Under the pieces are notes generated by a model, which made no database searches, was not told the origin of the DNA, and saw nothing but the letters and a program-made list of their open reading frames with translations. A DNA stretch of 61,006 nt from Scatomorpha sp964345235 (GTDB taxonomy: Bacteria > Bacillota > Clostridia > Oscillospirales > Oscillospiraceae), in NCBI GenBank assembly GCA_964345235.1, contig CAYFQE010000008.1:1-61006 (forward strand). Reading direction: 5' to 3'. A program made the position numbers and the translations under genes. Position 1 is the first letter of the stretch. Every line of letters starts with the position of its first letter. Positions 1-6,392 of the stretch are shown here, piece after piece.

Positions 1-66
1 TTCGAGGTCTTTGTAGCTCCTGCTATGGCATCGACTTCAGTAGATTGTGACTCAAAAGAACATTGA
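1..66 (+). CDS. 3' end of an unidentified upstream gene (partial)
   Basis: Frame 1 is open from the first base of the window to a TGA at 64-66, giving 21 residues (FEVFVAPAMASTSVDCDSKEH). The next gene starts 9 bases after this stop with its ribosome-binding site in between, which fits an operon arrangement. Too little is present to name a family, and a chance open frame of this length is possible. Confidence 0.35.
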   Translation, partial: FEVFVAPAMASTSVDCDSKEH

Positions 67-75
67 GGCGGGTTT

Positions 76-489
76 ATGAGGAAAATCGAGCTTGAAAAGC
101 TTTCAAAAAGATATGATGTAAGAAAAGAAAGCGACTGGCTTGCGGCCACATTTAGTCTGACATATGCAGCCTCATGGGATGATATCTGTAAGGCTGTAAG
201 CAGAGCTTACAAATATTATGAAGCCGTGGAAATTTTGGTAGATGACGAAGTCATAGAAGTCAACTCCGAAGACGATATTCTAAAATTTAAGGAAGCCGGA
301 AGGATGACAATTCGAGGCATGTCGAATATAATTAGGATTCCGATTATGATAACATTCTTCAATCAGCTTAAAACCGTAAATGTGGCAGTGCCGTGCATGA
401 CGGAAGAATTTATGGAAGCGGATTATAAAAAATTCAATATGTCTTTAGGGGGCTATATGGACAGCTTAGAGCTGGGCATGTATTTCTAA
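76..489 (+). CDS. hypothetical protein, 137 aa
   Basis: I do not recognise this protein. It has no signal peptide, no clear membrane segment and no metal-binding Cys/His pattern. The N-terminal half is charged (starts MRKIELEKLSKRYDV) and the C-terminal part is more hydrophobic, with an Ile/Met-rich stretch at about residues 83-95, so a small soluble alpha/beta protein is plausible. The start is set by a GAGGCGGG ribosome-binding site just upstream of the ATG. It follows the truncated frame 1-66 closely and is followed by about 60 bases before the next gene, so it may belong to the operon coming in from the left. Confidence 0.6.
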   Translation: MRKIELEKLSKRYDVRKESDWLAATFSLTYAASWDDICKAVSRAYKYYEAVEILVDDEVIEVNSEDDILKFKEAGRMTIRGMSNIIRIPIMITFFNQLKTVNVAVPCMTEEFMEADYKKFNMSLGGYMDSLELGMYF

Positions 490-550
490 GAGATATAGGG
501 TATAATAAGAAAGATTAAATAGAAGGATATCAACAAATTAAGGTAGAAAT

Positions 551-1123
551 ATGAGGAAGATATACATACTTATTTCCCAAACGGGCACGCTTTTTTCAAG
601 AAGTATTAAATGGTACACAAAACAGCCGTATAATCACGGCGCAATAAGCACAGATAAACATTTTCCCGTTTTTTGGTCTTTTGCAAGAAGGTGGCCGAGA
701 CTCCCCTTTCCGGGATGTTTCGTGAAAGAAGAGTTTAACAAGGGAACATACGCCCTGTTTCCCGACACCGACTGCATTGTTCTGGCTTTTGAAGCGGAAG
801 ATGAAAAAGTGGAAAAAATGGATGCAATCTTGGATGAACATATCAACAGCAAAAAAAGATACGGCTACAACTATTTAACCTTGCTTTCCACTGTTTTGCT
901 CGGCAAAGTAGTCGAATCCAAACATCACAGAAGAACGTGCATGGAATTTGTGGCGTATGCTTTGTCGGAAAGTGATATTCATGAGTTTGATAAGCGAATT
1001 CAGTTGATTCATCCGATGGAAGTTTATAATGACTTCAGAGAAAATGTAGTTTATAAAGGCAAAATGAGAGATATTAGAAGAGAAGACTTTTTAGATATAA
1101 AAGAAAGCACAGTTGCTGTTTAG
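551..1123 (+). CDS. permuted NlpC/P60-like (YiiX/YaeF-type) papain-fold protein
   Basis: The 190-residue protein has the order of residues expected in circularly permuted NlpC/P60 proteins: a His in a PYNHGAIS motif near the N terminus (H29) and the candidate nucleophile Cys much later in RRTCMEFVAYAL (C130). In the usual NlpC/P60 order the Cys comes first. Family members are thought to be thiol hydrolases or acyltransferases acting on amide or ester bonds, with lipids or peptidoglycan as suggested substrates; the substrate here is unknown. There is no signal peptide, so it probably acts in the cytoplasm. The stop lies about 28 bases before the DNA glycosylase start, so the two may be co-transcribed. 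Confidence 0.65.
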   Translation: MRKIYILISQTGTLFSRSIKWYTKQPYNHGAISTDKHFPVFWSFARRWPRLPFPGCFVKEEFNKGTYALFPDTDCIVLAFEAEDEKVEKMDAILDEHINSKKRYGYNYLTLLSTVLLGKVVESKHHRRTCMEFVAYALSESDIHEFDKRIQLIHPMEVYNDFRENVVYKGKMRDIRREDFLDIKESTVAV

Positions 1124-1151
1124 CGGAATCGAAGAGATAAGGGGGCCGAAA

Positions 1152-1646
1152 ATGACCAAACATCAAACAATTACCCACCCGCTTCGGCCTCTTTTTAGGG
1201 ACGATTCAAAAATTTTAATCCTTGGGTCTTTCCCATCTGTAAAAACAAGAGAATACGGGTTCTTTTACGGACACCCTCAAAACCGCTTCTGGCCTTTGCT
1301 TGAGCGGATTTTTGGCGTTAAGCTGAGCGTGGATATCGAAGAGAGAAGAGCCTTTCTTTTGCAGCATCAAATTGCCGTTTACGATGTCATTTTTCAGTGC
1401 GATATCATCGGCTCCAGCGATGCCAGCATACAAAATGTAATACCCTCGGATTTAAGCCCTATTTTTAAAGAAGCGGATATAAAACAGGTTTTCTGCAACG
1501 GCGGGACTGCTTACCGCTATTATAAAAAATATCAGGAACCGAAAACGGGATTTAAAGCCACGCTTCTTCCCTCAACAAGCCCTGCCAACGCAAGGGCTTC
1601 TATGGACGACTTGTATAACAAGTGGAAGATAATAAGCGAGTTTTGA
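1152..1646 (+). CDS. DNA-deoxyinosine (hypoxanthine) glycosylase, UDG family 6-like
   Basis: The 164-residue protein carries the family-6 UDG signature: a motif I region LILGSFPSVKTREYGFFYGH followed by PQNRFW, and a C-terminal LLPSTSPANA motif that corresponds to the HPSP-type motif II of the superfamily. Such enzymes remove deaminated bases (hypoxanthine, sometimes uracil) from DNA to start base-excision repair. The frame is open upstream to 1113, but the ATG at 1152 has a purine-rich GGGGGCCGAAA stretch in front and puts the first conserved residues (HPLRPLF) near the N terminus, as in relatives. The gene follows the papain-fold gene closely on the same strand. Confidence 0.8.
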   Translation: MTKHQTITHPLRPLFRDDSKILILGSFPSVKTREYGFFYGHPQNRFWPLLERIFGVKLSVDIEERRAFLLQHQIAVYDVIFQCDIIGSSDASIQNVIPSDLSPIFKEADIKQVFCNGGTAYRYYKKYQEPKTGFKATLLPSTSPANARASMDDLYNKWKIISEF

Positions 1647-1707
1647 GCAAAACATTAGTTTAAAAACACTGAAGACATTAAGAATAGCTCAATTAAAGGG
1701 AAAACTT

Positions 1708-2130
1708 ATGAAAACAGCAATTAAAAACGCCAGAATTTACACGCCTCAGGGCATAAAGCACAGCATAATTATTGAAGACGATAAAATCATCGGCTTTGAT
1801 GACACTGCGCAGGCGGAACTGGAGATTGACGCGCAGGGCAAAACCGTGGTTGCGGGATTTCACGATTCACATATGCACCTGCTCGGCATTGGGCAGATGC
1901 TTTCGATTTTGCGTTTGCAAGAGGTGAGAGGCGTTGAGGATATTGTGCGTTTGGGCCTTAAGTATATCGAGGAAAACCCGAAAAAAGACTGCATTATCGG
2001 CAGAGGGTGGAATCAAGACTATTTTACGGATGGCTCCGTCATGCCGACAAAGGACGACTTAGACAGGATTTGCGCCGATATAGGTACAATTACTGAACCG
2101 AGGGGTAATCGGTACGGAGCAGAACAATAA
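1708..2130 (+). pseudogene. truncated YtcJ-like amidohydrolase (N-terminal part only)
   Basis: The first 125 or so residues match the start of metal-dependent amidohydrolases of the YtcJ/AepA group: a beta-sandwich start (KNARIYTPQGIKHSIIIEDD), then GFHDSHMHLLGIGQML with the HxH metal ligands, then IIGRGWNQDYF. Full members run to about 530 residues. Here the similarity stops near base 2083 (DRICADI) and the frame runs out in unrelated sequence, ending inside the 5' arm of a strong hairpin. The rest of the gene is not found on the far side of the acquired-looking segment that follows, so this is a broken gene and not a simple insertion with both halves kept. Confidence 0.75.
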
Positions 2131-2165
2131 GCGGATGTTCAATCGAACATCCGCTTATTGTTTTT
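2125..2165 (+). terminator. strong intrinsic terminator, 16-bp perfect stem
   Basis: Bases 2125-2140 (CAATAAGCGGATGTTC) are exactly complementary to 2145-2160, with a 4-base AATC loop and five T directly after. It sits at the junction where the amidohydrolase breaks off. It was probably brought in with the flanking DNA, because the stop of the broken frame lies inside its 5' arm. Confidence 0.85.
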
Positions 2166-2198
2166 AGTGTTTAATAGCACTCAAGCTGTATCCTCAGC

Positions 2199-2254
2199 GT
2201 AAGCGTCAAGCCTATGGCGTCTGCTGGGCAGGTCGCCATAGGCTTGACGCTTAC
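2199..2254. repeat. 21-bp perfect inverted repeat with 14-base loop
   Basis: Bases 2199-2219 are the exact reverse complement of 2234-2254. The loop is 2220-2233 and no T-run follows. The hairpin is itself bracketed by two copies of TCCTCAGC (2191-2198 and 2255-2262). This could be a remnant end of a mobile element or a recombination site, and its role is unknown. Confidence 0.8.
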
Positions 2255-2305
2255 TCCTCAGCCAACCATATAGGCACCATATCCAAACCAAACCATATTT
2301 GCAAG

Positions 2306-2334
2306 TTGACCACTTGCCATTCGACTGGTATAAT
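2306..2334 (+). promoter_or_regulatory. sigma-A promoter of the Mg2+ ATPase leader
   Basis: TTGACC at 2306-2311 and TATAAT at 2329-2334 are separated by 17 bases. This near-consensus pair lies about 36 bases before the leader ORF and about 250 bases before the ATPase start, which leaves a long transcribed leader. Confidence 0.85.
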
Positions 2335-2369
2335 AATCAAGTAAATAGTCATTGAAAGGAAGTGAGCCA

Positions 2370-2489
2370 ATGGATGGCGACCCTCGAAGTTGTTTAAACA
2401 TCTCTCGACCCCCGGTACGGGAACATAACCTAATCGGTCGGTATTTTACGCGGGCTGTTGTCCATTGCGCATTTATAGCGATGGACTAA
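2370..2489 (+). CDS. putative leader peptide ORF (39 aa) before the Mg2+ ATPase
   Basis: A 39-codon frame starts at ATG 2370 behind a GGAAGTGAG ribosome-binding site and ends at TAA 2487-2489. It begins MDGDPRSC and contains a PP pair (residues 14-15) and many Arg codons. Its last codons lie inside a hairpin (2460-2486), and a terminator hairpin follows 15 bases after the stop. This is the layout of a transcription attenuator read by a translating ribosome. In enterobacteria the MgtL leader, with alternating acidic and Pro residues at its N terminus, controls mgtA by Mg2+-dependent ribosome destabilisation. The acidic/Pro start here recalls that, but the analogy is inference. Confidence 0.55.
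   Translation: MDGDPRSCLNISRPPVREHNLIGRYFTRAVVHCAFIAMD
2460..2486 (+). promoter_or_regulatory. leader hairpin overlapping the end of the leader ORF
   Basis: GTCCAT (2460-2465) pairs with ATGGAC (2481-2486), extended by CGC (2468-2470) with GCG (2478-2480) across a two-base bulge. The structure covers the last nine codons of the leader ORF, so a ribosome finishing that ORF would melt it. It could serve as a pause or antiterminator structure upstream of the terminator at 2505-2529. Confidence 0.5.
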
Positions 2490-2504
2490 CCTCACCGTGT
2501 ATTC

Positions 2505-2529
2505 AATGCCGCCTTAGGGTGGCATTTTT
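2505..2529 (+). terminator. attenuator-type terminator in the Mg2+ ATPase leader
   Basis: AATGCCGCC (2505-2513) pairs with GGTGGCATT (2518-2526), with one G-T pair and a TTAG loop, and a run of five T follows. It stands between the leader ORF and the ATPase start with no other gene in between, so it most likely decides read-through into the ATPase gene. Confidence 0.75.
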
Positions 2530-2583
2530 ATTGCCTACATGTGCCTTCACTGGGGAATCCTAAGAAAGAAAGGAATGATTCCA

Positions 2584-5229
2584 GTGAACTTTATCAGAAG
2601 GGAAAATTCAAACAGTAAAATCCAAGAGAATCAGCAAAGTATAGAAAAACGTCTTTATTCCTACGCCTTCCTGACGGCAGAAGAACTGTTTACACGCCTG
2701 TCTACCGCGCAGGCAGGCCTCACCGGGAAGGAAGCCGAAAGCAGGCAGAAGGAATTTGGACTAAACATCATTACCTCAGGCAGAAAGAATACGGTGCTGC
2801 ACAGGCTGAGGGAAGCTATCGTGAACCCCTTCAACATCATTTTGCTGCTCATTGCTGCGGTCACGTATTTTATAGATGTTGTTCTGTCGTCGTCCCCCGA
2901 CTATCTGACCGTCACCATTATTTTGTCATTGGTGGCCCTGTCCGGCACAGTTGCCTTTGTTCAGAACCAACGCTCTCACAATGCCGCCGAAAGCCTTTCA
3001 AAAATGATCTCCAACAAGGCCGATGTCTGGCGTGACGGAGCGCTGCTTGAAATCCCCATGGATGAGATCGTACCCGGTGATATCGTGCGCCTTTCCGCAG
3101 GAGATATGCTGCCGGCGGATGTCCGCTTTCTCAGCTCAAAGGACACCTTCGTCGCTCAGGCGGCGCTGACGGGGGAATCCAATCCCGTGGAAAAGTTCTG
3201 CACCATACCCGACTCTGCCGACGTCAGCTTAACAGATTTACAAAATATCGGCTTTATGGGTTCCAATATTGTTAGCGGGAGCGCCACCGCCCTTGTGCTG
3301 GCAATCGGAAACGACACCTATTTCGGCTCAATGGCCAAAACCCTTTCCGGCGATAAGGCGCAAACAAGCTTCGAGCGGGGAGTGAGCTCGGTCAGCCGCC
3401 TTTTAGTGCGCATGATGCTTGTTATGGTGCCTGCCGTATTTTTGATCAACGGGCTAATAAAAGGCGAATGGTTCAACGCCCTTCTGTTTTCCATCAGCGT
3501 CGCCGTTGGGCTTACGCCGGAAATGCTGCCGGTCATTATGACCTCAACTCTGGCAAAAGGCGCGGTTTCCATGTCAAAGCACAAGGTGATTGTCCGCACC
3601 CTTGGCACAATTCAGACCTTTGGAGAAATGGATATCCTTTGCACCGATAAAACGGGGACATTGACCGAGGACAAGATTGTGCTGGAGCGGTATATGAACC
3701 TCCACGGCGAGGACGATATGCGCGTTCTGCGCCACGCCTATCTCAACAGCTGTTTTCAGACGGGACTGAAGAACCTGATTGATCTTGCCATCATAAACAG
3801 AGCTGTCCAAAGCGGGCTGGAGGAAATACCGAAAAACTACAGCCGTGTGGACGAGATACCCTTTGATTTTTCACGCCGCAGAATGAGTGTGGTTCTCACC
3901 GATCAAAGCGGAAAACGTCAGCTAATCACCAAGGGCGCCGTAGAGGAAGTTGTCGCCATTTCGTCTTTTGTTGAATTACAGGGGCGTGTCCTGCCGATGG
4001 ATGAGCAAACACGGCGGGCCGCCCTTGACGTGTATGAAAAGCATAATGCGGAGGGCCTGCGGATGATTGCGGTGGCGCAGAAAAATGAGGTGCCTGACAG
4101 CGGCGCCTTTGGTGTGGCGGATGAGCAGGACATGGTTTTAATCGGCTTTGTGGGCTTCCTCGACCCGCCGAAGGAGAGTGCGGGTTCCGCAATTGCCGCT
4201 TTGAAGGAGCACGGTGTGCGCACCGTTGTTCTCACCGGAGACAGCGAAGGAGTTGCCGTCAAAGTCTGCGCCAAGGTGGGTGTCAAGACATCTCCCTTAT
4301 TAATGGGAAGCGATGTAGAGCGCATGGATGATGCCGCGCTCTTGGCCGCGGTAAAATCCTGTGATCTGTTTGCCAAGCTTTCTCCCTCCCAGAAGGAGCG
4401 GGTGGTAAAGACCTTCCAAGCCGCGGGACATACGGTCGGATATATGGGCGACGGCATCAATGATGCCCCTGCACTGCATCAGGCGGACGTGGGCATCTCG
4501 GTGGACAGCGCTGTTGACATCGCCAAAGAAACCGCCGACATCATTCTCTTAGAGAAGGACTTGATGGTGCTTGAGGAAGGGATTCTGGAGGGCCGCCGTA
4601 TCTTTGGGAATATCATAAAATATATTAAGATGGCGGTAAGCGGGAACTTCGGAAACATGATCTCCGTCATCGTCGCCAGCGTTTTTCTGCCCTTTCTGCC
4701 TATGCTGCCGGTGCAGATAATGACGCAAAACCTGCTGTGCGATTTTTCGCAGATGGGGATGCCCTTTGACAGAGTGGATGACGAGTATATTAAAAAACCG
4801 CGCAAATGGGATGCGCAGTCTATCAAGTCATTCACGGCCTATATGGGTCCGCTCAGCTCGGTGTTTGACGTACTCTGCTTTGCTGTTTTGTGGTGGGCGG
4901 TTGGAGCAAACACCGTTGAATTGTCACCCATATTTCAGGGTGGGTGGTTCGTGTTTGGAACGGTATCCCAGGTTCTGGTGATACACATAATCCGAACCGC
5001 TAAAATTCCATTTTTGCAAAGCAGGCCGTCCGCTCCGCTGCTGATATCTACAGCGATGGTTGCCGTCATCTCCATTGTGGTCGGCTTCAGCCAACTCGCG
5101 GTGGGTATTGACATGCTGCCCCTGCCTTTATCCTTTGCACCTTGGCTCGCTCTAATTCTTGCAGGGTATTTTCTGACATCCCAGTTGATTAAAAAGATTT
5201 ATATCAGGCGATACGGTGAATGGCTGTAG
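2584..5229 (+). CDS. mgtA: magnesium-translocating P-type ATPase (MgtA type, P3B)
   Basis: This is a complete P-type ATPase of about 881 residues. It has a cation-ATPase N-terminal domain, the actuator motif LTGESNPVEK, the phosphorylation motif DKTGTLTEDK (Asp355 from the chosen start), the nucleotide-domain loop TGDSE and the hinge MGDGINDAPALHQADVGIS, then a C-terminal bundle of membrane helices. The absence of an HMA domain and of a CPC motif, together with the MgtA-like GDGINDAPALHQADVG and NLLCDFSQ segments, points to Mg2+ import (or Ni2+) at the plasma membrane. The GTG at 2584 is preferred because AAAGGA lies 9 bases upstream; ATG 2575 is too close to that site. Base composition is richer in GC than its right-hand neighbours and the gene sits in a segment with junction features, so horizontal acquisition is likely. 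Confidence 0.9.
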   Translation: MNFIRRENSNSKIQENQQSIEKRLYSYAFLTAEELFTRLSTAQAGLTGKEAESRQKEFGLNIITSGRKNTVLHRLREAIVNPFNIILLLIAAVTYFIDVVLSSSPDYLTVTIILSLVALSGTVAFVQNQRSHNAAESLSKMISNKADVWRDGALLEIPMDEIVPGDIVRLSAGDMLPADVRFLSSKDTFVAQAALTGESNPVEKFCTIPDSADVSLTDLQNIGFMGSNIVSGSATALVLAIGNDTYFGSMAKTLSGDKAQTSFERGVSSVSRLLVRMMLVMVPAVFLINGLIKGEWFNALLFSISVAVGLTPEMLPVIMTSTLAKGAVSMSKHKVIVRTLGTIQTFGEMDILCTDKTGTLTEDKIVLERYMNLHGEDDMRVLRHAYLNSCFQTGLKNLIDLAIINRAVQSGLEEIPKNYSRVDEIPFDFSRRRMSVVLTDQSGKRQLITKGAVEEVVAISSFVELQGRVLPMDEQTRRAALDVYEKHNAEGLRMIAVAQKNEVPDSGAFGVADEQDMVLIGFVGFLDPPKESAGSAIAALKEHGVRTVVLTGDSEGVAVKVCAKVGVKTSPLLMGSDVERMDDAALLAAVKSCDLFAKLSPSQKERVVKTFQAAGHTVGYMGDGINDAPALHQADVGISVDSAVDIAKETADIILLEKDLMVLEEGILEGRRIFGNIIKYIKMAVSGNFGNMISVIVASVFLPFLPMLPVQIMTQNLLCDFSQMGMPFDRVDDEYIKKPRKWDAQSIKSFTAYMGPLSSVFDVLCFAVLWWAVGANTVELSPIFQGGWFVFGTVSQVLVIHIIRTAKIPFLQSRPSAPLLISTAMVAVISIVVGFSQLAVGIDMLPLPLSFAPWLALILAGYFLTSQLIKKIYIRRYGEWL

Positions 5230-5238
5230 GGGATATGA

Positions 5239-5266
5239 CAATTCTCGAGCATTGGTTCGAGAATTG
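5239..5266. repeat. 10-bp perfect hairpin downstream of mgtA
   Basis: CAATTCTCGA (5239-5248) and TCGAGAATTG (5257-5266) are exact reverse complements across an 8-base loop, 10 bases after the ATPase stop codon. There is no T-run, so it may act as a 3' stabiliser of the transcript and not as a terminator. Confidence 0.6.
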
Positions 5267-5387
5267 GTATGTGCGCAGATCTAAAAAATGTAATGGGCTA
5301 ACGCAGGAATGGCACAACCTCCTTCCCACCGGGCAGAGCATGGCGCTGGGCTGTGCAAGTATCTTAACAAACATCCCCAAGCATAAC

Positions 5388-5434
5388 AACCGCCCCGAAC
5401 AACGGTAGATGACTCGTTATCCAAGGCGGTTTTG
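5388..5434 (+). terminator. possible terminator downstream of mgtA
   Basis: AACCGCC (5388-5394) pairs with GGCGGTT (5425-5431), with a second AACG/CGTT pairing inside, and TTTT overlaps the end of the stem. The loop is long, so efficiency is uncertain, but this is the best terminator candidate for the ATPase transcript. Confidence 0.45.
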
Positions 5435-5435
5435 A

Positions 5436-5543
5436 ATTCACATCTTCTCGTGGAAGCCGATTAAGCACAGCGTGTCGGTGCAGCAGCTCTGCCTTGAGGG
5501 AAGCTTCGATATGAGCAAGCTCGAATCGAGAAAGGTGAGCTGA
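5436..5543 (+). pseudogene. C-terminal remnant of an unidentified gene
   Basis: After an in-frame TGA at 5433-5435 there are 35 codons without a start, beginning IHIFSWKPIKHSVSVQQLCL and ending at TGA 5541-5543. A perfect terminator follows 37 bases later, as expected after a real gene. I cannot name the family; it may be the tail of a gene from the mobile element that carried mgtA. Confidence 0.35.
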
Positions 5544-5580
5544 GGTAAAAGCCCGATTTAATGAAAAACAAATGAGTTTG

Positions 5581-5605
5581 GGACTGTAGTTTTCTACAGT
5601 CCTTT
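5581..5605 (+). terminator. intrinsic terminator, 9-bp perfect stem
   Basis: GGACTGTAG (5581-5589), a TTTT loop and CTACAGTCC (5594-5602) are followed by TTT. It lies just downstream of the gene remnant and upstream of the AT-rich cassette, isolating the latter from read-through. Confidence 0.8.
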
Positions 5606-5631
5606 CCTGCTTATGCCTGCCGGTTTATTGA

Positions 5632-5716
5632 GGCAAACGAAAAATATTGGAAGTTTTGCAAGAACTCTATGGATTTAATGGAATAAATATTATAGAATAA
5701 ATTACAAACTGAAAAT
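5632..5716. repeat. left copy of an imperfect ~85-bp direct repeat
   Basis: This AT-rich stretch aligns without large gaps to 7514-7597, with an exact core AATATTATAGAATA (5686-5699 here). Roughly two thirds of positions match by eye. It lies immediately upstream of the first gene of the two-gene cassette and its partner lies just downstream of the second gene. Confidence 0.6.
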
Positions 5717-5764
5717 TTACTGGTTTTACAATAAAATAGGAAAATACTACAGGAGATTGATAAT

Positions 5765-6391
5765 ATGAACCAGATCGATTTTGTACGCACTACGCTCACG
5801 AGTCTAAGTCGCGAGCAATTTTATCAGTTAAAAGATATTCTTGCAGATGAGTTCATACCATTGTCAATAATAAAAAAAGAAGAACTGACAGTTTCGGCAC
5901 TTGCGGAAAAGCTTTGTGATTATTTCGAAAAGGTCGAATTAAAGACCAATAGAAGCTTCGACAAAACGCTTGAAAAATATGCCAATGACATTGATTCCAT
6001 AGTCAAAAACAGAATAGCGCAACAGCCGAAACAAAGAAAAAATAAACAAACACAGCCAACTCCACGCGCAAGAAAGTATTATGAAGAAGCCTGCTATATA
6101 AAGGAGAACAACGCCAAACCAATACAAGGTCTTTTTGATTACTCGAGAATAATGTTCTGTCTATATATGTCGATAATCAAGAACGAGCGCAAGGAGATTA
6201 AAGATTTTGAATACACACTAAAGAGCCTGAGTTTAAAAGAAGTTATTAAAGCGATGCGAGAAGAAACAAATTTACTCAAAAAACCTAAATTTGAAACAGA
6301 TGACCCGTATAAATCAGATAGAAGTACATTCATTATCACGGCTGTTATGTTCCAGTATATGAAGAGTAAAGAAATGGAGGGAGAGTATTAG
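5765..6391 (+). CDS. uncharacterised protein, first gene of an AT-rich two-gene cassette
   Basis: I do not recognise the family of this 208-residue protein. The N-terminal part (about 1-85) is predicted-helical and acidic/basic mixed; a basic linker rich in Gln and Lys (about 80-100, AQQPKQRKNKQTQPTPRARK) separates it from a C-terminal helical part with FDYSRIMFCLYMSIIKNE. There is no signal peptide or catalytic motif that I can name. An AGGAGA site lies 10 bases before the ATG. Its stop is one base before the start of the next gene, so the two are almost certainly translated together. Codon use is far more AT-rich than in neighbours, a sign of transfer. Confidence 0.65.
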   Translation: MNQIDFVRTTLTSLSREQFYQLKDILADEFIPLSIIKKEELTVSALAEKLCDYFEKVELKTNRSFDKTLEKYANDIDSIVKNRIAQQPKQRKNKQTQPTPRARKYYEEACYIKENNAKPIQGLFDYSRIMFCLYMSIIKNERKEIKDFEYTLKSLSLKEVIKAMREETNLLKKPKFETDDPYKSDRSTFIITAVMFQYMKSKEMEGEY

Positions 6392-6392
6392 T

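Larger units (their letters stand above)
5230..5580. other. gene-poor stretch after the Mg2+ ATPase with hairpins and a gene remnant
   Basis: No intact gene is seen. The stretch holds a 10-bp perfect hairpin (CAATTCTCGA at 5239-5248 with 5257-5266), a longer hairpin with arms AACCGCC (5388-5394) and GGCGGTT (5425-5431) followed by T, and a short C-terminal-looking frame at 5436-5543. The mixture suggests the scarred edge of an acquired segment. Confidence 0.5.

Noticed and set aside
2199..2254. Intrinsic terminator reading of the 21-bp inverted repeat
   Set aside because: There is no U-tract on either strand, so it is reported only as a repeat.
2539..2583. ATG at 2539 or 2575 as the start of the Mg2+ ATPase
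   Set aside because: 2539 has no ribosome-binding site and follows closely on the attenuator; 2575 is only two to three bases from the AGG of the likely site. GTG 2584 has the correct spacing.
4479..4835. Antisense frames over the Mg2+ ATPase
   Set aside because: They are shadows of the coding frame: Ser/Ile-rich, without ribosome-binding sites and wholly inside a conserved gene.
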